Shown here: positions 9,078 to 17,583 of the stretch, piece by piece
Position numbering within the stretch: the stretch's first letter is position 1
Layout of the letters: each line of letters starts with the position of its first letter
NCBI RefSeq assembly: GCF_014205135.1
Contig: NZ_JACHMY010000001.1
Span: 8,556,001-8,620,000 of the forward strand
Source of the DNA: Kribbella italica
Lineage (GTDB): Bacteria; Actinomycetota; Actinomycetes; Propionibacteriales; Kribbellaceae
DNA length: 64,000 bases
Direction of reading: 5' to 3'
Notes under the pieces: model-generated
Told to the model about the DNA's origin: nothing
The model's database searches: none
What the model saw: the letters and a program-made list of their open reading frames with translations, nothing else
Made by a program: the position numbers and the translations under genes

Positions 9078-11027
9078 ATGACGGGGTTGTACTTCGGCGG
9101 CGACTACAACCCCGAGCAGTGGACGCCGGATGTCTGGAAGGACGACGTCGCGCTGATGCGTCGGGCTGGTGTCAATCTGGCGACCGTCGGTGTCTTCGCC
9201 TGGTCCAGCCTGGAGCCCGAGCCCGGGCGGTACGAGTTCGGCTGGCTCGACCAGGTGATGGACCTGCTCGCCGACGGTGGCGTGCAGGTCGACCTGGCCA
9301 CGCCGACCGCCTCGCCCCCGCCGTGGTTCAGCCTGCGGCATCCCGACGCGTTGCCGGTGAACGCGGACGGCGTCCGGTTGTCGCACGGTAGCCGAGACAC
9401 GTACTGCGCTTGTGCCCCGGCGTACCGGGAGGCGGCCGTGGGGATCGCGCGGGCGCTGGGCGAGCGGTACGCGGGGCATCCGGCGTTGGCGATGTGGCAC
9501 GTGCACAACGAGTACGGCACCGTCTGCCACTGCGACCACGCGGCCTCGTCGTTCCGGCGCTGGCTGCGGGAACGGTACGGAAACCTCGGCCGGCTGAACG
9601 AGGCCTGGACGACGGCGTTCTGGAGCCAGGGGTACTCGAGCTGGGAGGAGATCCGGCCGCCGCGTGCCACGCAGTACCTGGTGAATCCGACGCAGGCGCT
9701 GGACTTCCGGCGGTTCTGGTCGGACGAGCTGCTCGCCGCCTACCAGGAGCAGAAGGCGATCCTGCGCGGGTTCACTCCGGACCTTCCGGTGACCACCAAC
9801 TTCGTCTTCGGCGCCTGGGTGCCGGTCGACCACGCCCGCTGGGCCGCCGAGGTGGACCTGGTCGCGATCGACCACTATCCGGGTGATGCGGGCCTCGGCG
9901 CGGAGGAGCAGACCGCGTTCGCGGCGGACCTCGCGCGGTGGTGGGCGGGTGGCCGGCCCTGGTTGCTGATGGAACAGGCGGCCGGGTCAGTGAACGTCGA
10001 GACCCGGTTGCACACCAAGGAACCGGGGCGGATGACCCGGCACAGTCTGGCGCACGTCGCCCGTGGATCGAAGGGTGCGCTGTTCTTCCAGTGGCGCGCG
10101 TCGCGCGGCGGCGCCGAGATGTGGCACTCCGCGCTGGTCCCGCACTCCGGCCCCGGGACCCGCAGGTTCCGTGAAGTGGTTGCTCTAGGCAAGATGTTGC
10201 CGCGGCTCGCCGAGACCGGGGCCGGCGCGGTGCGGGCCGAGGTCGCGATCCTGTGGGACGTGGAGTCCTGGTGGGCGATGCAGGCGACCCACCTGCCGTC
10301 CGCCGAGCTCGACTATCTCGCGGCCGTGCAGGCGGCGCACCGGCAGGTGTGGGCCGCTGGGGTCGGGGTCGATCTGCCGGGGCCCGCGGCCGACCTGACG
10401 TCGTACCGGCTGGTCGTGGTGCCGAGCCTGTACCTGGTCCCGGCCGAGGCGGCGGCCTCGATCGCGCGCTACGTCGAGGGCGGTGGACACGTCCTGGTCA
10501 CGTGCTTCAGCGGGATCGTGAACGAGGACGCGCAGGTCTGGCCGGACGGCTACCCCGGCGCCTTCGCCGGGCTGCTCGGAGTCCAGGTCGAGGAGTTCCA
10601 TCCGGTCGCCGAGGTACGGCTCGCGTCCGGCGGGCAGGGGCGGGTGTGGAGCGAGGACGTGCAGCTCACCGGAGCCGAGGTGATCGACCGGTACGCCGGT
10701 GGAGTGCTGGACGGATCGCCGGCCGTCACACGGAACGCGTACGGCGAGGGCGTCGCCTGGTACGTCTCCACTCAGCTCGACGACGAGGCGTACCGGACTC
10801 TGCTGGAGCAGGCGATGCGGGCAGCGGGCATCGAGCTGCCCGGCCTGCCCGCGGGAGTCGAGCTGGTACGGCGTGAGGCGAACGGGACGACGTGGGACTT
10901 TCTGCTCAACCACGGGGACGCGGAGGCCGTCGTACCGGCTGATGGGCTGGACCTGCTGTCCGGCACGGAGGTGCGTGGACAGCTCGTCCTTCCCGCCGGC
11001 GGTCAGGCGGTGGTCCGGTCCGACTGA
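9078..11027 (+). CDS. GH42 beta-galactosidase
   Basis: 649 residues with the three-domain layout of family 42: an (alpha/beta)8 catalytic domain (about 1-380), a trimerisation domain (about 385-590) and a small C-terminal beta domain. The acid/base Glu145 lies in WHVHNEYG and the nucleophile Glu299 in WLLMEQ. Cysteines near 110-112 and 150-152 match the zinc-site cysteines of the family. There is no signal peptide, so it acts in the cytoplasm. It is the last gene of the transporter operon, 52 bases after the permease, and probably removes terminal beta-galactose from the imported glycan. Its end overlaps the convergent lacI gene by 25 bases. Confidence 0.93.
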   Translation: MTGLYFGGDYNPEQWTPDVWKDDVALMRRAGVNLATVGVFAWSSLEPEPGRYEFGWLDQVMDLLADGGVQVDLATPTASPPPWFSLRHPDALPVNADGVRLSHGSRDTYCACAPAYREAAVGIARALGERYAGHPALAMWHVHNEYGTVCHCDHAASSFRRWLRERYGNLGRLNEAWTTAFWSQGYSSWEEIRPPRATQYLVNPTQALDFRRFWSDELLAAYQEQKAILRGFTPDLPVTTNFVFGAWVPVDHARWAAEVDLVAIDHYPGDAGLGAEEQTAFAADLARWWAGGRPWLLMEQAAGSVNVETRLHTKEPGRMTRHSLAHVARGSKGALFFQWRASRGGAEMWHSALVPHSGPGTRRFREVVALGKMLPRLAETGAGAVRAEVAILWDVESWWAMQATHLPSAELDYLAAVQAAHRQVWAAGVGVDLPGPAADLTSYRLVVVPSLYLVPAEAAASIARYVEGGGHVLVTCFSGIVNEDAQVWPDGYPGAFAGLLGVQVEEFHPVAEVRLASGGQGRVWSEDVQLTGAEVIDRYAGGVLDGSPAVTRNAYGEGVAWYVSTQLDDEAYRTLLEQAMRAAGIELPGLPAGVELVRREANGTTWDFLLNHGDAEAVVPADGLDLLSGTEVRGQLVLPAGGQAVVRSD

Positions 11028-12034
11028 GTCTCCGGAGCGGCGCAGGTGCTCGCGCGGGCGGTGAGTCGCGCGGGCACCAAGGTGACCGTCGACGTTCCGC
11101 TGCCTTCGAGTTTGCCGATCAGCGCCTCGACCGCCTGCTGACCGATCTCCTCGGTGGGCAGCGTGACCGACGACAGCTGCGGAACGTGCCGCTCGGCCAC
11201 GTCGTCGGCGCAGATCGCCATCAGCGACATGTCCTCGGGGACGCGGCGGCCCAGCCGGCGCAGGACGTCCAGCAGCGGGCCGATGATCGGCTCGTTCTGC
11301 ACCACCAGGCCGGTGATCCCGGGATGCGCCTCGAGCAGCTCACCGACGGTGCCGAGCACCGCGTCGAAGGCCGGTTCGCAGGGGGTCTCGATGCCGACGA
11401 CGCCGCGGCGTTCGGTCGCGGCCCGGAAGCCGGCCAGCGTGCGGTGCGCGAAGCCGGTCTGCCGGGCGTAGACGGCCGATGGCGTCCCCAGCAAGGCGAT
11501 GCTGTGGTGACCCAGGTCGGTCAGGTGGTCGACACACTGCTCGGCGGCCGCGAAGAAGTCCAGGTCGATACAGGTCAGGCCGTCGGTGTCGGCCGGGATC
11601 CCGATCAGCACCGACGGCATCGGCAGCTCCCGCAGCAAGGGCACCCGCTCGTCGTGCAGCTCGACGTCCATCACCACGAGCGCGTCGACGAGCGCGCTCT
11701 GCGAGACCCGCTCGAGTCCGGATCGTCCCTCGTCGGCGGTCAGCAGCAGTACGTCGTGGTCGAAGCGGCGTGCGGTGGTCACGACAGCTGTCGCGAACTG
11801 CATCAGGACCGGGACGTGCATACCGGCTCGCAGCGGAATCACCAGGGCGAGGACGTTGGAGCGGTTCGAGGCCAGCGCGCGGGCGCTCGCGTTGGGCCGG
11901 TAGCCCAGCGCCTGAACGGCCTCCTGCACCCGGTCGCGCGTCTCGGACGAGATCGACCGCTTGCCGCTGAGCACGTAGGACACGGTGCTGGCGGCCACGC
12001 CGGCGTGCCGCGCGACATCGGCGATCGTGACGAT
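11003..12034 (-). CDS. LacI-family repressor with an apparent non-canonical start codon
   Basis: About 343 residues. A LacI helix-turn-helix plus hinge (VTIADVARHAGVAASTVSYV, later YRPNASARALAS) is followed by a periplasmic-binding-protein-like sensor. The first available GTG in frame (11998) would cut off the first helix. The full motif needs a start at ATC (12032-12034) or GTC (12029-12031), because no ATG, GTG or TTG exists in frame upstream. A strong GAGGAGG site sits 5 bases before the ATC. A 24-bp perfect palindrome lies 22 bases further upstream, which suggests autoregulation. The same core precedes the GH3 gene. Confidence 0.85.
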   Translation of the reverse strand: MVTIADVARHAGVAASTVSYVLSGKRSISSETRDRVQEAVQALGYRPNASARALASNRSNVLALVIPLRAGMHVPVLMQFATAVVTTARRFDHDVLLLTADEGRSGLERVSQSALVDALVVMDVELHDERVPLLRELPMPSVLIGIPADTDGLTCIDLDFFAAAEQCVDHLTDLGHHSIALLGTPSAVYARQTGFAHRTLAGFRAATERRGVVGIETPCEPAFDAVLGTVGELLEAHPGITGLVVQNEPIIGPLLDVLRRLGRRVPEDMSLMAICADDVAERHVPQLSSVTLPTEEIGQQAVEALIGKLEGSGTSTVTLVPARLTARASTCAAPETQSDRTTA

Positions 12035-12055
12035 GGCTGCCTCCTCGGTCGCACT

Positions 12056-12079
12056 AGTGGTCGAAGCGCTTCGACCACT
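12056..12079. promoter_or_regulatory. LacI autoregulatory operator
   Basis: Perfect 24-bp palindrome with half-site AGTGGTCGAAGC. It contains the same TCGAAGCGCTTCGA core found twice before the GH3 gene. Its position just upstream of the lacI ribosome site fits negative autoregulation. Confidence 0.8.
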
Positions 12080-12188
12080 GTCCGCTCACAGCGTCGAGCG
12101 ACGCCCGGGATCTGTCAAGGCCGAAACACGGTCGGGACCCGCGCCGGTGCGTTGCCGTCGGCGGTCAGACCTGGGACGTGCACCGTCC

Positions 12189-13547
12189 TCACATCGTGCT
12201 GCGGGGTGCGTACGGGTTGCGGGTGTTCAGGTCGCCCGTGTAGTCCGTCGGGATCGCCGGTTCGCCCCGGCTGAGTTGGCTGGCGCTGCGGGGGAGTTCG
12301 TCGCGGACCTTGAGGTGGTGGGCCTGGGACTCCTCGGGGGTGGTGCGGCCGACGATCTTGCCGGACTCGACGAGGGACCTGAGCAGGACGCGGTCGTCGC
12401 CGTCGTCGACGGGGGCCTCACCGACGCCGATCACCTCGGCCTCGGCGACGCCCAGGCGGTTGCGGCGGCGCAGCGCGTACTTGCGGCCGCCGATCGAGAT
12501 CTTGTCGGGGCTCTTCTTCGCGACCGGGACCATCGTGCCGTCGCCGTCCTCGCGGGCGACGAGTTTGTAGACGAATCCGCAGGTCGGGTAGCCGCTGCCG
12601 GTGACCAGGGACGTGCCCACGCCGTACCCGTCGACGGACGCAGGCGCGAGGGCGGCGATCTGGTACTCGTCGAGGTCGCTCGTCACGATGATCCGCGTCT
12701 TCGTCGCGCCGAGCGCGTCCAGCTGCTCGCGGACCTGGCCGGCCAGCGACGGGAGGTCGCCGGAGTCCAGCCGTACGGCGCCCAGCTCCGTCCCGGTCAC
12801 CTCGATCGCTGTCCTGACCGCCTCGGTCAGGTCGTACGTGTCGACCAGCAGCGTCGTGCCCTTGCCGAGCGCGTCGACCTGCGAGACGAACGCGTCCCGC
12901 TCGGTGTCGTGCAGCAGCGTGAACGAGTGCGCCGCCGTACCGGCACTCGGGATGCCGAAGCGCCGCGCGGCCTCCAGGTTCGAGGTGGTCGCGAAGCCCG
13001 CGATGTACGCCGCCAGCGCGGACGCGACCGCGGCCTCCTCGTGGGTACGCCGCGAGCCCATCTCGATGCACGGCCGGCCGCCGGCCCACCAGGTCATCCG
13101 CGACGCCGCCGAGGCGACCGCCGAGTCGTGGTTCAGGATCGACAGGAACACGGTTTCCAGCAGCACGGCCTCGGCGAACGACGACTCGACGACCAGCACC
13201 GGCGAGCCCGGGAAGAAGATTTCGCCGTCGGCGTAGCCGGAGATGTCCCCGCTGAAGCGGTAGCCGGCCAGCCAGTCGCAGGTCGCCTGGTCCACGACAC
13301 CCCGCTCCCGGAGGAACTCGACCGTCGCCGCGTCGAAGCGGAACCGCTCCAGCGCGTCGAGCAGACGGTTCACGCCCGCCACCACGCCGTACCGGCGCCC
13401 GTCGGGCAGCCGGCGGGCGAACAACTCGAAGACCGACCGGCGGTGCGCCGTGCCGTCGGCCAGCGCGGCCTGCAGCATGGTGAGCTCGTAGTGGTCGGTG
13501 AGCAGGGCGGTCGTAGGCTCCACTGAGCTGGTCCCGGTGCTAGTCAC
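12189..13547 (-). CDS. pncB: Nicotinate phosphoribosyltransferase
   Basis: 452 residues. Joins nicotinate and PRPP to form nicotinate mononucleotide in NAD salvage. The N-terminus ALLTDHYELTMLQAAL, the segment EMGSRRTHEEAAV and VRLDSGDL are characteristic of the family. It is divergent from clpS with only 49 bases between them, the arrangement seen for pncB1 and the clpS homologue in Mycobacterium tuberculosis. Length is normal. Confidence 0.95.
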   Translation of the reverse strand: MTSTGTSSVEPTTALLTDHYELTMLQAALADGTAHRRSVFELFARRLPDGRRYGVVAGVNRLLDALERFRFDAATVEFLRERGVVDQATCDWLAGYRFSGDISGYADGEIFFPGSPVLVVESSFAEAVLLETVFLSILNHDSAVASAASRMTWWAGGRPCIEMGSRRTHEEAAVASALAAYIAGFATTSNLEAARRFGIPSAGTAAHSFTLLHDTERDAFVSQVDALGKGTTLLVDTYDLTEAVRTAIEVTGTELGAVRLDSGDLPSLAGQVREQLDALGATKTRIIVTSDLDEYQIAALAPASVDGYGVGTSLVTGSGYPTCGFVYKLVAREDGDGTMVPVAKKSPDKISIGGRKYALRRRNRLGVAEAEVIGVGEAPVDDGDDRVLLRSLVESGKIVGRTTPEESQAHHLKVRDELPRSASQLSRGEPAIPTDYTGDLNTRNPYAPRSTM

Positions 13548-13596
13548 AAGGGCAGCCTATTGTGAGACGAGAACCCGTAGTGGAGAGAATGGGCCC

Positions 13597-13884
13597 GTGA
13601 CCACCGCACCGAGCGAGCTCGCCAGCCCCGAAGTCGACGAGGCGATCGAGCTGAGCCCACCGTGGGTGACGATCGTCTGGAACGACCCGGTGAACCTGAT
13701 GGACTACGTCACGTTCGTCTTCCAGACCTACTTCGGCTACTCCAAGCAGAAGTCGGAGAAGCTGATGAGGCAGGTCCACGAGGAGGGCAAGTCGGCCGTG
13801 TCCAACGGCAACCGCGAGGCGATGGAACGCGACGTCGAAGCCATGCACACCTACGGCCTGTGGGCCACCTGTGAGAAGTCGTGA
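13597..13884 (+). CDS. clpS: ATP-dependent Clp protease adaptor ClpS
   Basis: 95 residues. Delivers N-degron substrates to the ClpC/ClpP protease. The core PWVTIVWNDPVNLMDYVTFV carries the conserved NDP motif that contacts substrate and chaperone. Later EGKSAVSNGNREAMERDVEAMHTYGL completes the fold. I chose the GTG at 13597 because the longer frame lies across the pncB promoter region. The end overlaps the next gene by 4 bases. Confidence 0.95.
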   Translation: MTTAPSELASPEVDEAIELSPPWVTIVWNDPVNLMDYVTFVFQTYFGYSKQKSEKLMRQVHEEGKSAVSNGNREAMERDVEAMHTYGLWATCEKS

Positions 13885-14438
13885 CCCGGTTCCGCAAACG
13901 CCGCAAGACCGTCGTCGTCAGCTTCGCCGAGCACGAGGCGGACATCCTGTCCAACCTCCTGCGCAACCTGGTCGAGCTCCTGTACGACGGGATGCCGCCG
14001 CGCGCCACCGCCGCCGGTGACGACCCGCTGGCCGCGCTGCTCGACTCCGACGGGCCGACCGCGCCGCCGGAGGACGTCGTACTGCAGCGCTTGCTGCCGA
14101 ACGCGTACTCCGGTGACGACATGGCCGCGGCCGAGTTCCGCCGGTTCACCGAGCGCGGCCTGCGCGACGGCAAGGCCAACGACGCCAAGCGCGTCCTGAC
14201 CGCGCTGGAGGACGAGTCCGCCGAGGACGGCATCCCGCTCGAGCCCGACGACCAGCTCGCCTGGCTGCGCGCGCTCAACGACCTCCGGCTGGCGATCGGC
14301 ACCCGCCTGGACATCAAGGAGGACGACGACTACGCCGTCTGGGAGAAGCTCCCCGACGACGACCCACGCCGGCTCACGTACGACCTGTACGACTGGCTGG
14401 GCTACCTGCAGTCGGCGCTGCTGCACAACATGCGCTGA
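13881..14438 (+). CDS. DUF2017 family protein
   Basis: 185 residues, cytoplasmic. The start FRKRRKTVVVSFAEHEADIL and the end YDWLGYLQSALLHNMR match the DUF2017 family, which regularly follows clpS in actinobacteria. It is coupled to clpS through a 4-base overlap (GTGA). The function is unknown; the conserved linkage suggests a part in ClpS/ClpC proteolysis, but nothing in the sequence shows this directly. Confidence 0.92.
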   Translation: MTRFRKRRKTVVVSFAEHEADILSNLLRNLVELLYDGMPPRATAAGDDPLAALLDSDGPTAPPEDVVLQRLLPNAYSGDDMAAAEFRRFTERGLRDGKANDAKRVLTALEDESAEDGIPLEPDDQLAWLRALNDLRLAIGTRLDIKEDDDYAVWEKLPDDDPRRLTYDLYDWLGYLQSALLHNMR

Positions 14439-14592
14439 CCCGCCCGCCGCCGCACACCCCACCCGCCACGTTCCGCCCGCCGTACCGCCCATCACCCGCC
14501 GCCTCGCCCCGCTGCACCGCGCATCACCCCGCCGCCCTGCGCTGCCCCGGCCTCGCGCTACTCCGCCAGGTTCCGTCGCCAGTCTCCGGACC

Positions 14593-14772
14593 CACTTTGA
14601 GCACGGCTCAACCACGTTTCCGGCCCTACGACGACTGGCCGGTGCACAAAGTGCCGTTCTCGGCAGCGGCGTCACCGCCGGGCCGCCGAGGCGCGGTCGT
14701 CAGCAGAGACGCACTTTGTGCACCGGTCAGTCGTCGGGGCGGTGGAAATGTGACTGGGTCGTGCTCAAAGTG
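14593..14772. repeat. Composite palindromic element: two inverted 62-bp modules
   Basis: In the 399-base gap between the DUF2017 gene and the aldo/keto reductase, 14593-14654 and 14711-14772 are inverted, imperfect copies of each other around a 56-base spacer. Each module is itself bounded by an inverted repeat of CACTTTGWGCAC. The motif therefore occurs four times in alternating orientation, starting near 14593, 14643, 14712 and 14761. No open frame in this stretch looks real. It could be a MITE-like or REP-like element, or a large hairpin that also ends transcription. The rest of the gap (14439-14592 and 14773-14837) shows no other signal. Confidence 0.65.
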
Positions 14773-14837
14773 CGGTTGGTGGTCGGGGAGGGGCATTGCG
14801 GTGGGTTGCTCGGGGGCGGGCGCCTAGTGTTGGCGGC

Positions 14838-15815
14838 ATGGAGAAGCGGACGCTGGGTCGTACGGGGCGGGATGTCGGCGTGGTCGGGCTGGGGGCCTGG
14901 CAGTTGGGAGCCGACTGGGGTGAGGTCGGCGAGGACGCGGCGCTCGGCGTACTGCGGGCTGCTGTGGACGGTGGCGTCACGTTCATCGACACCGCCGACG
15001 TGTACGGCGACGGGCGGAGCGAGCGGCTGGTCGGGCAGGTGCTCAAGGAGTACGACGGCCTGACCGTCGCCAGCAAGATGGGTCGCCGGGTCGAGCAGAA
15101 GCCCGAGAACTACACGCTGGACAACTTCCGCGCCTGGAACGACCGGTCCCGCGAGAACCTGGACGTCGAGACGATCGACCTGGTCCAGCTGCACTGCCCG
15201 CCGACCTCGGTCTACTCCACCGACGCGGTGTTCGACGCGCTCGACGAGCTGGTCGCCGAGAAGCGGATCGCGGCGTACGGCGTGAGCGTTGAGACCTGCG
15301 CCGAGGCGCTGACCGCGATCGCCCGGCCGAACGTGGCGTCGGTGCAGATCATCCTGAACGCCTTCCGCCTGAAGCCGCTCGACGAGGTCCTGCCGGCCGC
15401 GGCGGAGGCCGGGGTCGGGATCATCGCCCGCGTCCCGCTGGCCAGCGGTCTGCTGTCCGGCAAGTACGACGAGAACACGACGTTCGGCGCCGACGACCAC
15501 CGCACCTACAACCGCCAGGGCGAGGCCTTCGACGTCGGCGAGACGTTCTCCGGCGTCGAGTTCACGACCGGCCTGGAAGCGGTCCAGCGCCTCCGCCCGG
15601 AGGTCCCGGCCGGCGCGACGATGGCCCAGTTCGCGCTGCGCTGGATCATCGACCAGCCCGGCGTGTCGGTCGTCATCCCCGGCGCCCGCAACCCCGACCA
15701 GGTCGCCGGCAACATCGGCGCCGCGTCCCTTGCGCCGCTCAGCGCCGACCAGCTCGCCACCGTGCAAGCGACGTACGACGACCTCATCCGCACCCAGGTT
15801 CACGGCCGCTGGTAG
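14838..15815 (+). CDS. Aldo/keto reductase
   Basis: 325 residues; NADPH-dependent reductase of carbonyl compounds with a TIM-barrel fold. The catalytic tetrad is visible as Asp51 and Tyr56 in FIDTADVYG, Lys80 in VASKMG and His119 in DLVQLHC. The C-terminal VVIPGARNPDQVAGN binds the cofactor phosphate. I chose the ATG at 14838, since the longer frame runs into the palindromic element. It sits between DUF2017 and mec, where the M. tuberculosis block has other genes. The substrate is unknown. Confidence 0.92.
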   Translation: MEKRTLGRTGRDVGVVGLGAWQLGADWGEVGEDAALGVLRAAVDGGVTFIDTADVYGDGRSERLVGQVLKEYDGLTVASKMGRRVEQKPENYTLDNFRAWNDRSRENLDVETIDLVQLHCPPTSVYSTDAVFDALDELVAEKRIAAYGVSVETCAEALTAIARPNVASVQIILNAFRLKPLDEVLPAAAEAGVGIIARVPLASGLLSGKYDENTTFGADDHRTYNRQGEAFDVGETFSGVEFTTGLEAVQRLRPEVPAGATMAQFALRWIIDQPGVSVVIPGARNPDQVAGNIGAASLAPLSADQLATVQATYDDLIRTQVHGRW

Positions 15816-15879
15816 TCCACATGCTGGACGGGATCCCGGGTTGGCCGGGAGCCCCGGGCGCGCTCCGTATCGTGGAACC

Positions 15880-16332
15880 GTGCTCACCATCGACCAGGCG
15901 ACCTACGACGCGATCGTGGCGCACGCGCGGAAGGATCATCCGGACGAGGCGTGTGGTGTGGTCGCGGGGCCGGAGGGGTCGGACCGGCCGAGCCGGTTCG
16001 TTCCGATGCTGAACGCGGCGATGTCGCCGACGTTCTACGAGTTCGACTCCGGGGACCTGTTCCGGCTCTACCGGGAGATGGACGAGCGCGACGAGGAGCC
16101 GGTGGTGATCTACCACTCGCACACCGCGACCCAGGCCTACCCGTCGCGGACCGACATCGACCTCGCGCAGGAACCGAACGCGCACTACGTGCTGGTCTCC
16201 ACCCGCGACGGCGCGGACCGGGCGTCGTACGACGGCCCGGTCGAGTTCCGGTCCTACCGGATCATCGACGGCGCGGTCACCGAGGAAGAAGTGAAGATCG
16301 TGGCGGACTACACCGAACCAGGAGACAACTGA
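15880..16332 (+). CDS. mec: JAMM metallopeptidase Mec, CysO-cysteine hydrolase
   Basis: 150 residues. Zinc peptidase that releases cysteine from the CysO-cysteine adduct. The JAMM motif is complete: Glu23, then His79-x-His81 in YHSHT, Ser89 and Asp92. I chose the GTG at 15880, since the residues before it in frame have no family character. It is followed after one base by cysO and then cysM, the same order as in M. tuberculosis, where this pathway makes cysteine from O-phosphoserine. Confidence 0.93.
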   Translation: MLTIDQATYDAIVAHARKDHPDEACGVVAGPEGSDRPSRFVPMLNAAMSPTFYEFDSGDLFRLYREMDERDEEPVVIYHSHTATQAYPSRTDIDLAQEPNAHYVLVSTRDGADRASYDGPVEFRSYRIIDGAVTEEEVKIVADYTEPGDN

Positions 16333-16333
16333 G

Positions 16334-16612
16334 ATGGCGATCGAGCTTCGCGTCCCGACCATTCTGCGGACCTACACGGGAGGCGAGAAGGCGGTGAACG
16401 GCGACGGCAGCACGCTGGCCGAGTTCATCGACAACGTGAACGGCGCCCACCCGGGCCTGAAGGAGCGGATCGTCGAGGGCGAGCCCGAGGAGCTGCGGCG
16501 GTTCGTCAACGTGTACGTGAACGACGAGGACGTGCGCTTCACCGGCGGGCTGACCACCGGCGTCAAGGACGGCGACGTCGTCGTCGTACTGCCGGCCGTC
16601 GCCGGCGGCTGA
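16334..16612 (+). CDS. cysO: Sulfur-carrier protein CysO (MoaD/ThiS family)
   Basis: 92 residues, ubiquitin-like fold. The C-terminal Gly-Gly (VLPAVAGG) is the site that is thiocarboxylated and then attacked by the aminoacrylate on CysM. FVNVYVNDEDVRF and the acidic DGDVVVVLP strand are typical. It lies between mec and cysM with gaps of 1 and 5 bases, so the three are co-transcribed. Confidence 0.94.
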   Translation: MAIELRVPTILRTYTGGEKAVNGDGSTLAEFIDNVNGAHPGLKERIVEGEPEELRRFVNVYVNDEDVRFTGGLTTGVKDGDVVVVLPAVAGG

Positions 16613-16617
16613 CCCCG

Positions 16618-17565
16618 ATGCGTTTCGACAGCCTGCTCGACTCCGTCGGCGGTACGCCGCTGGTCGGGCTCCCGAAGCTCTCGCCGTCGGCCGACGTCCG
16701 GCTGTGGGCCAAGCTCGAGGACCACAACCCGACCGGCTCGATCAAGGACCGGGCGGCGCTGCGGATGCTGCTGGACGCCGAGAAGGACGGCCGGCTCCGG
16801 CCGGGCAACACGATCCTCGAACCGACCTCGGGCAACACCGGCATCTCGCTGGCGATGGCGGCCAAGCTGCGCGGCTACCGGATGGTCTGCGTGATGCCGG
16901 AGAACACGTCCGAGGAGCGCCGCCAGATCCTGCGGATGTGGGGCGTCGAGATCATCTCCTCGCCCGCCGCGGGCGGATCGAACGAAGCGGTCCGGGTCGC
17001 CAAGCAGGTCGCCGAGGAACACCCGGACTGGGTGATGCTCTACCAGTACGGCAATCCCTCGAACGCGATGGCGCACTACGACGGCACCGCGCGCGAGATC
17101 TTCACCGACCTGCCGTCGATCACCCACTTCGTCGCCGGGCTCGGCACCACCGGCACACTGATGGGCGCGGGCAAGTTCTTCCGCGAGCACAAGCCCGAGG
17201 TGCGGATCGTCGCCGCCGAGCCGCGCTACGGCGAGCTCGTCTACGGCCTGCGCAACCTCGACGAGGGTTTCGTGCCCGAGCTGTACGACGCGACGCTGAT
17301 CGACGGCCGCTTCTCGGTCGGTCCGCGCGACGCCGTCCGGCGGGTGCGTGAGCTGCTCGACAACGAGGGGATCTTCGCCGGCATCTCGACCGGCGCGATC
17401 CTGCACGCCGCGCTCGGCCAGGCGGCCAAGTGCGTGCGTGACGGCGAGCAGGCCGACATCGCGTTCGTGGTCGCCGACGGCGGCTGGAAGTACCTGTCGA
17501 CCGGTGCCTACGAAGGCACCATCGACGAGGCCGAGGACCGCCTCGAAGGCCAGCTCTGGGCTTAA
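16618..17565 (+). CDS. cysM: CysO-dependent cysteine synthase CysM
   Basis: 315 residues, PLP enzyme. Lys43 in PTGSIKDRAAL carries the cofactor; PTSGNTGISLAM is the substrate loop and GLGTTGTLMG binds the phosphate. The M. tuberculosis enzyme uses O-phosphoserine and CysO-thiocarboxylate, and the adjacent cysO and mec genes make the same reaction likely here. The end overlaps the convergent oxidoreductase gene by 4 bases. The conserved actinobacterial gene order breaks off after this gene. Confidence 0.94.
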   Translation: MRFDSLLDSVGGTPLVGLPKLSPSADVRLWAKLEDHNPTGSIKDRAALRMLLDAEKDGRLRPGNTILEPTSGNTGISLAMAAKLRGYRMVCVMPENTSEERRQILRMWGVEIISSPAAGGSNEAVRVAKQVAEEHPDWVMLYQYGNPSNAMAHYDGTAREIFTDLPSITHFVAGLGTTGTLMGAGKFFREHKPEVRIVAAEPRYGELVYGLRNLDEGFVPELYDATLIDGRFSVGPRDAVRRVRELLDNEGIFAGISTGAILHAALGQAAKCVRDGEQADIAFVVADGGWKYLSTGAYEGTIDEAEDRLEGQLWA

Positions 17566-17583
17566 CTCAGCCCGAGTGCCTTC
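17545..17583. terminator. Nested hairpin across the cysM / oxidoreductase stop codons
   Basis: GAAGGC (17545-17550) pairs with GCCTTC (17578-17583), and inside it GGGCT (17558-17562) pairs with AGCCC (17569-17573). The structure straddles both stop codons of two convergent genes and could end transcription on both strands. The stems are short, so confidence is moderate. Confidence 0.4.

Noticed and set aside
14597..14827. Short open frame of 76 codons in the palindromic element
   Set aside because: It runs through both inverted modules and has no ribosome site or protein-like conservation signal.
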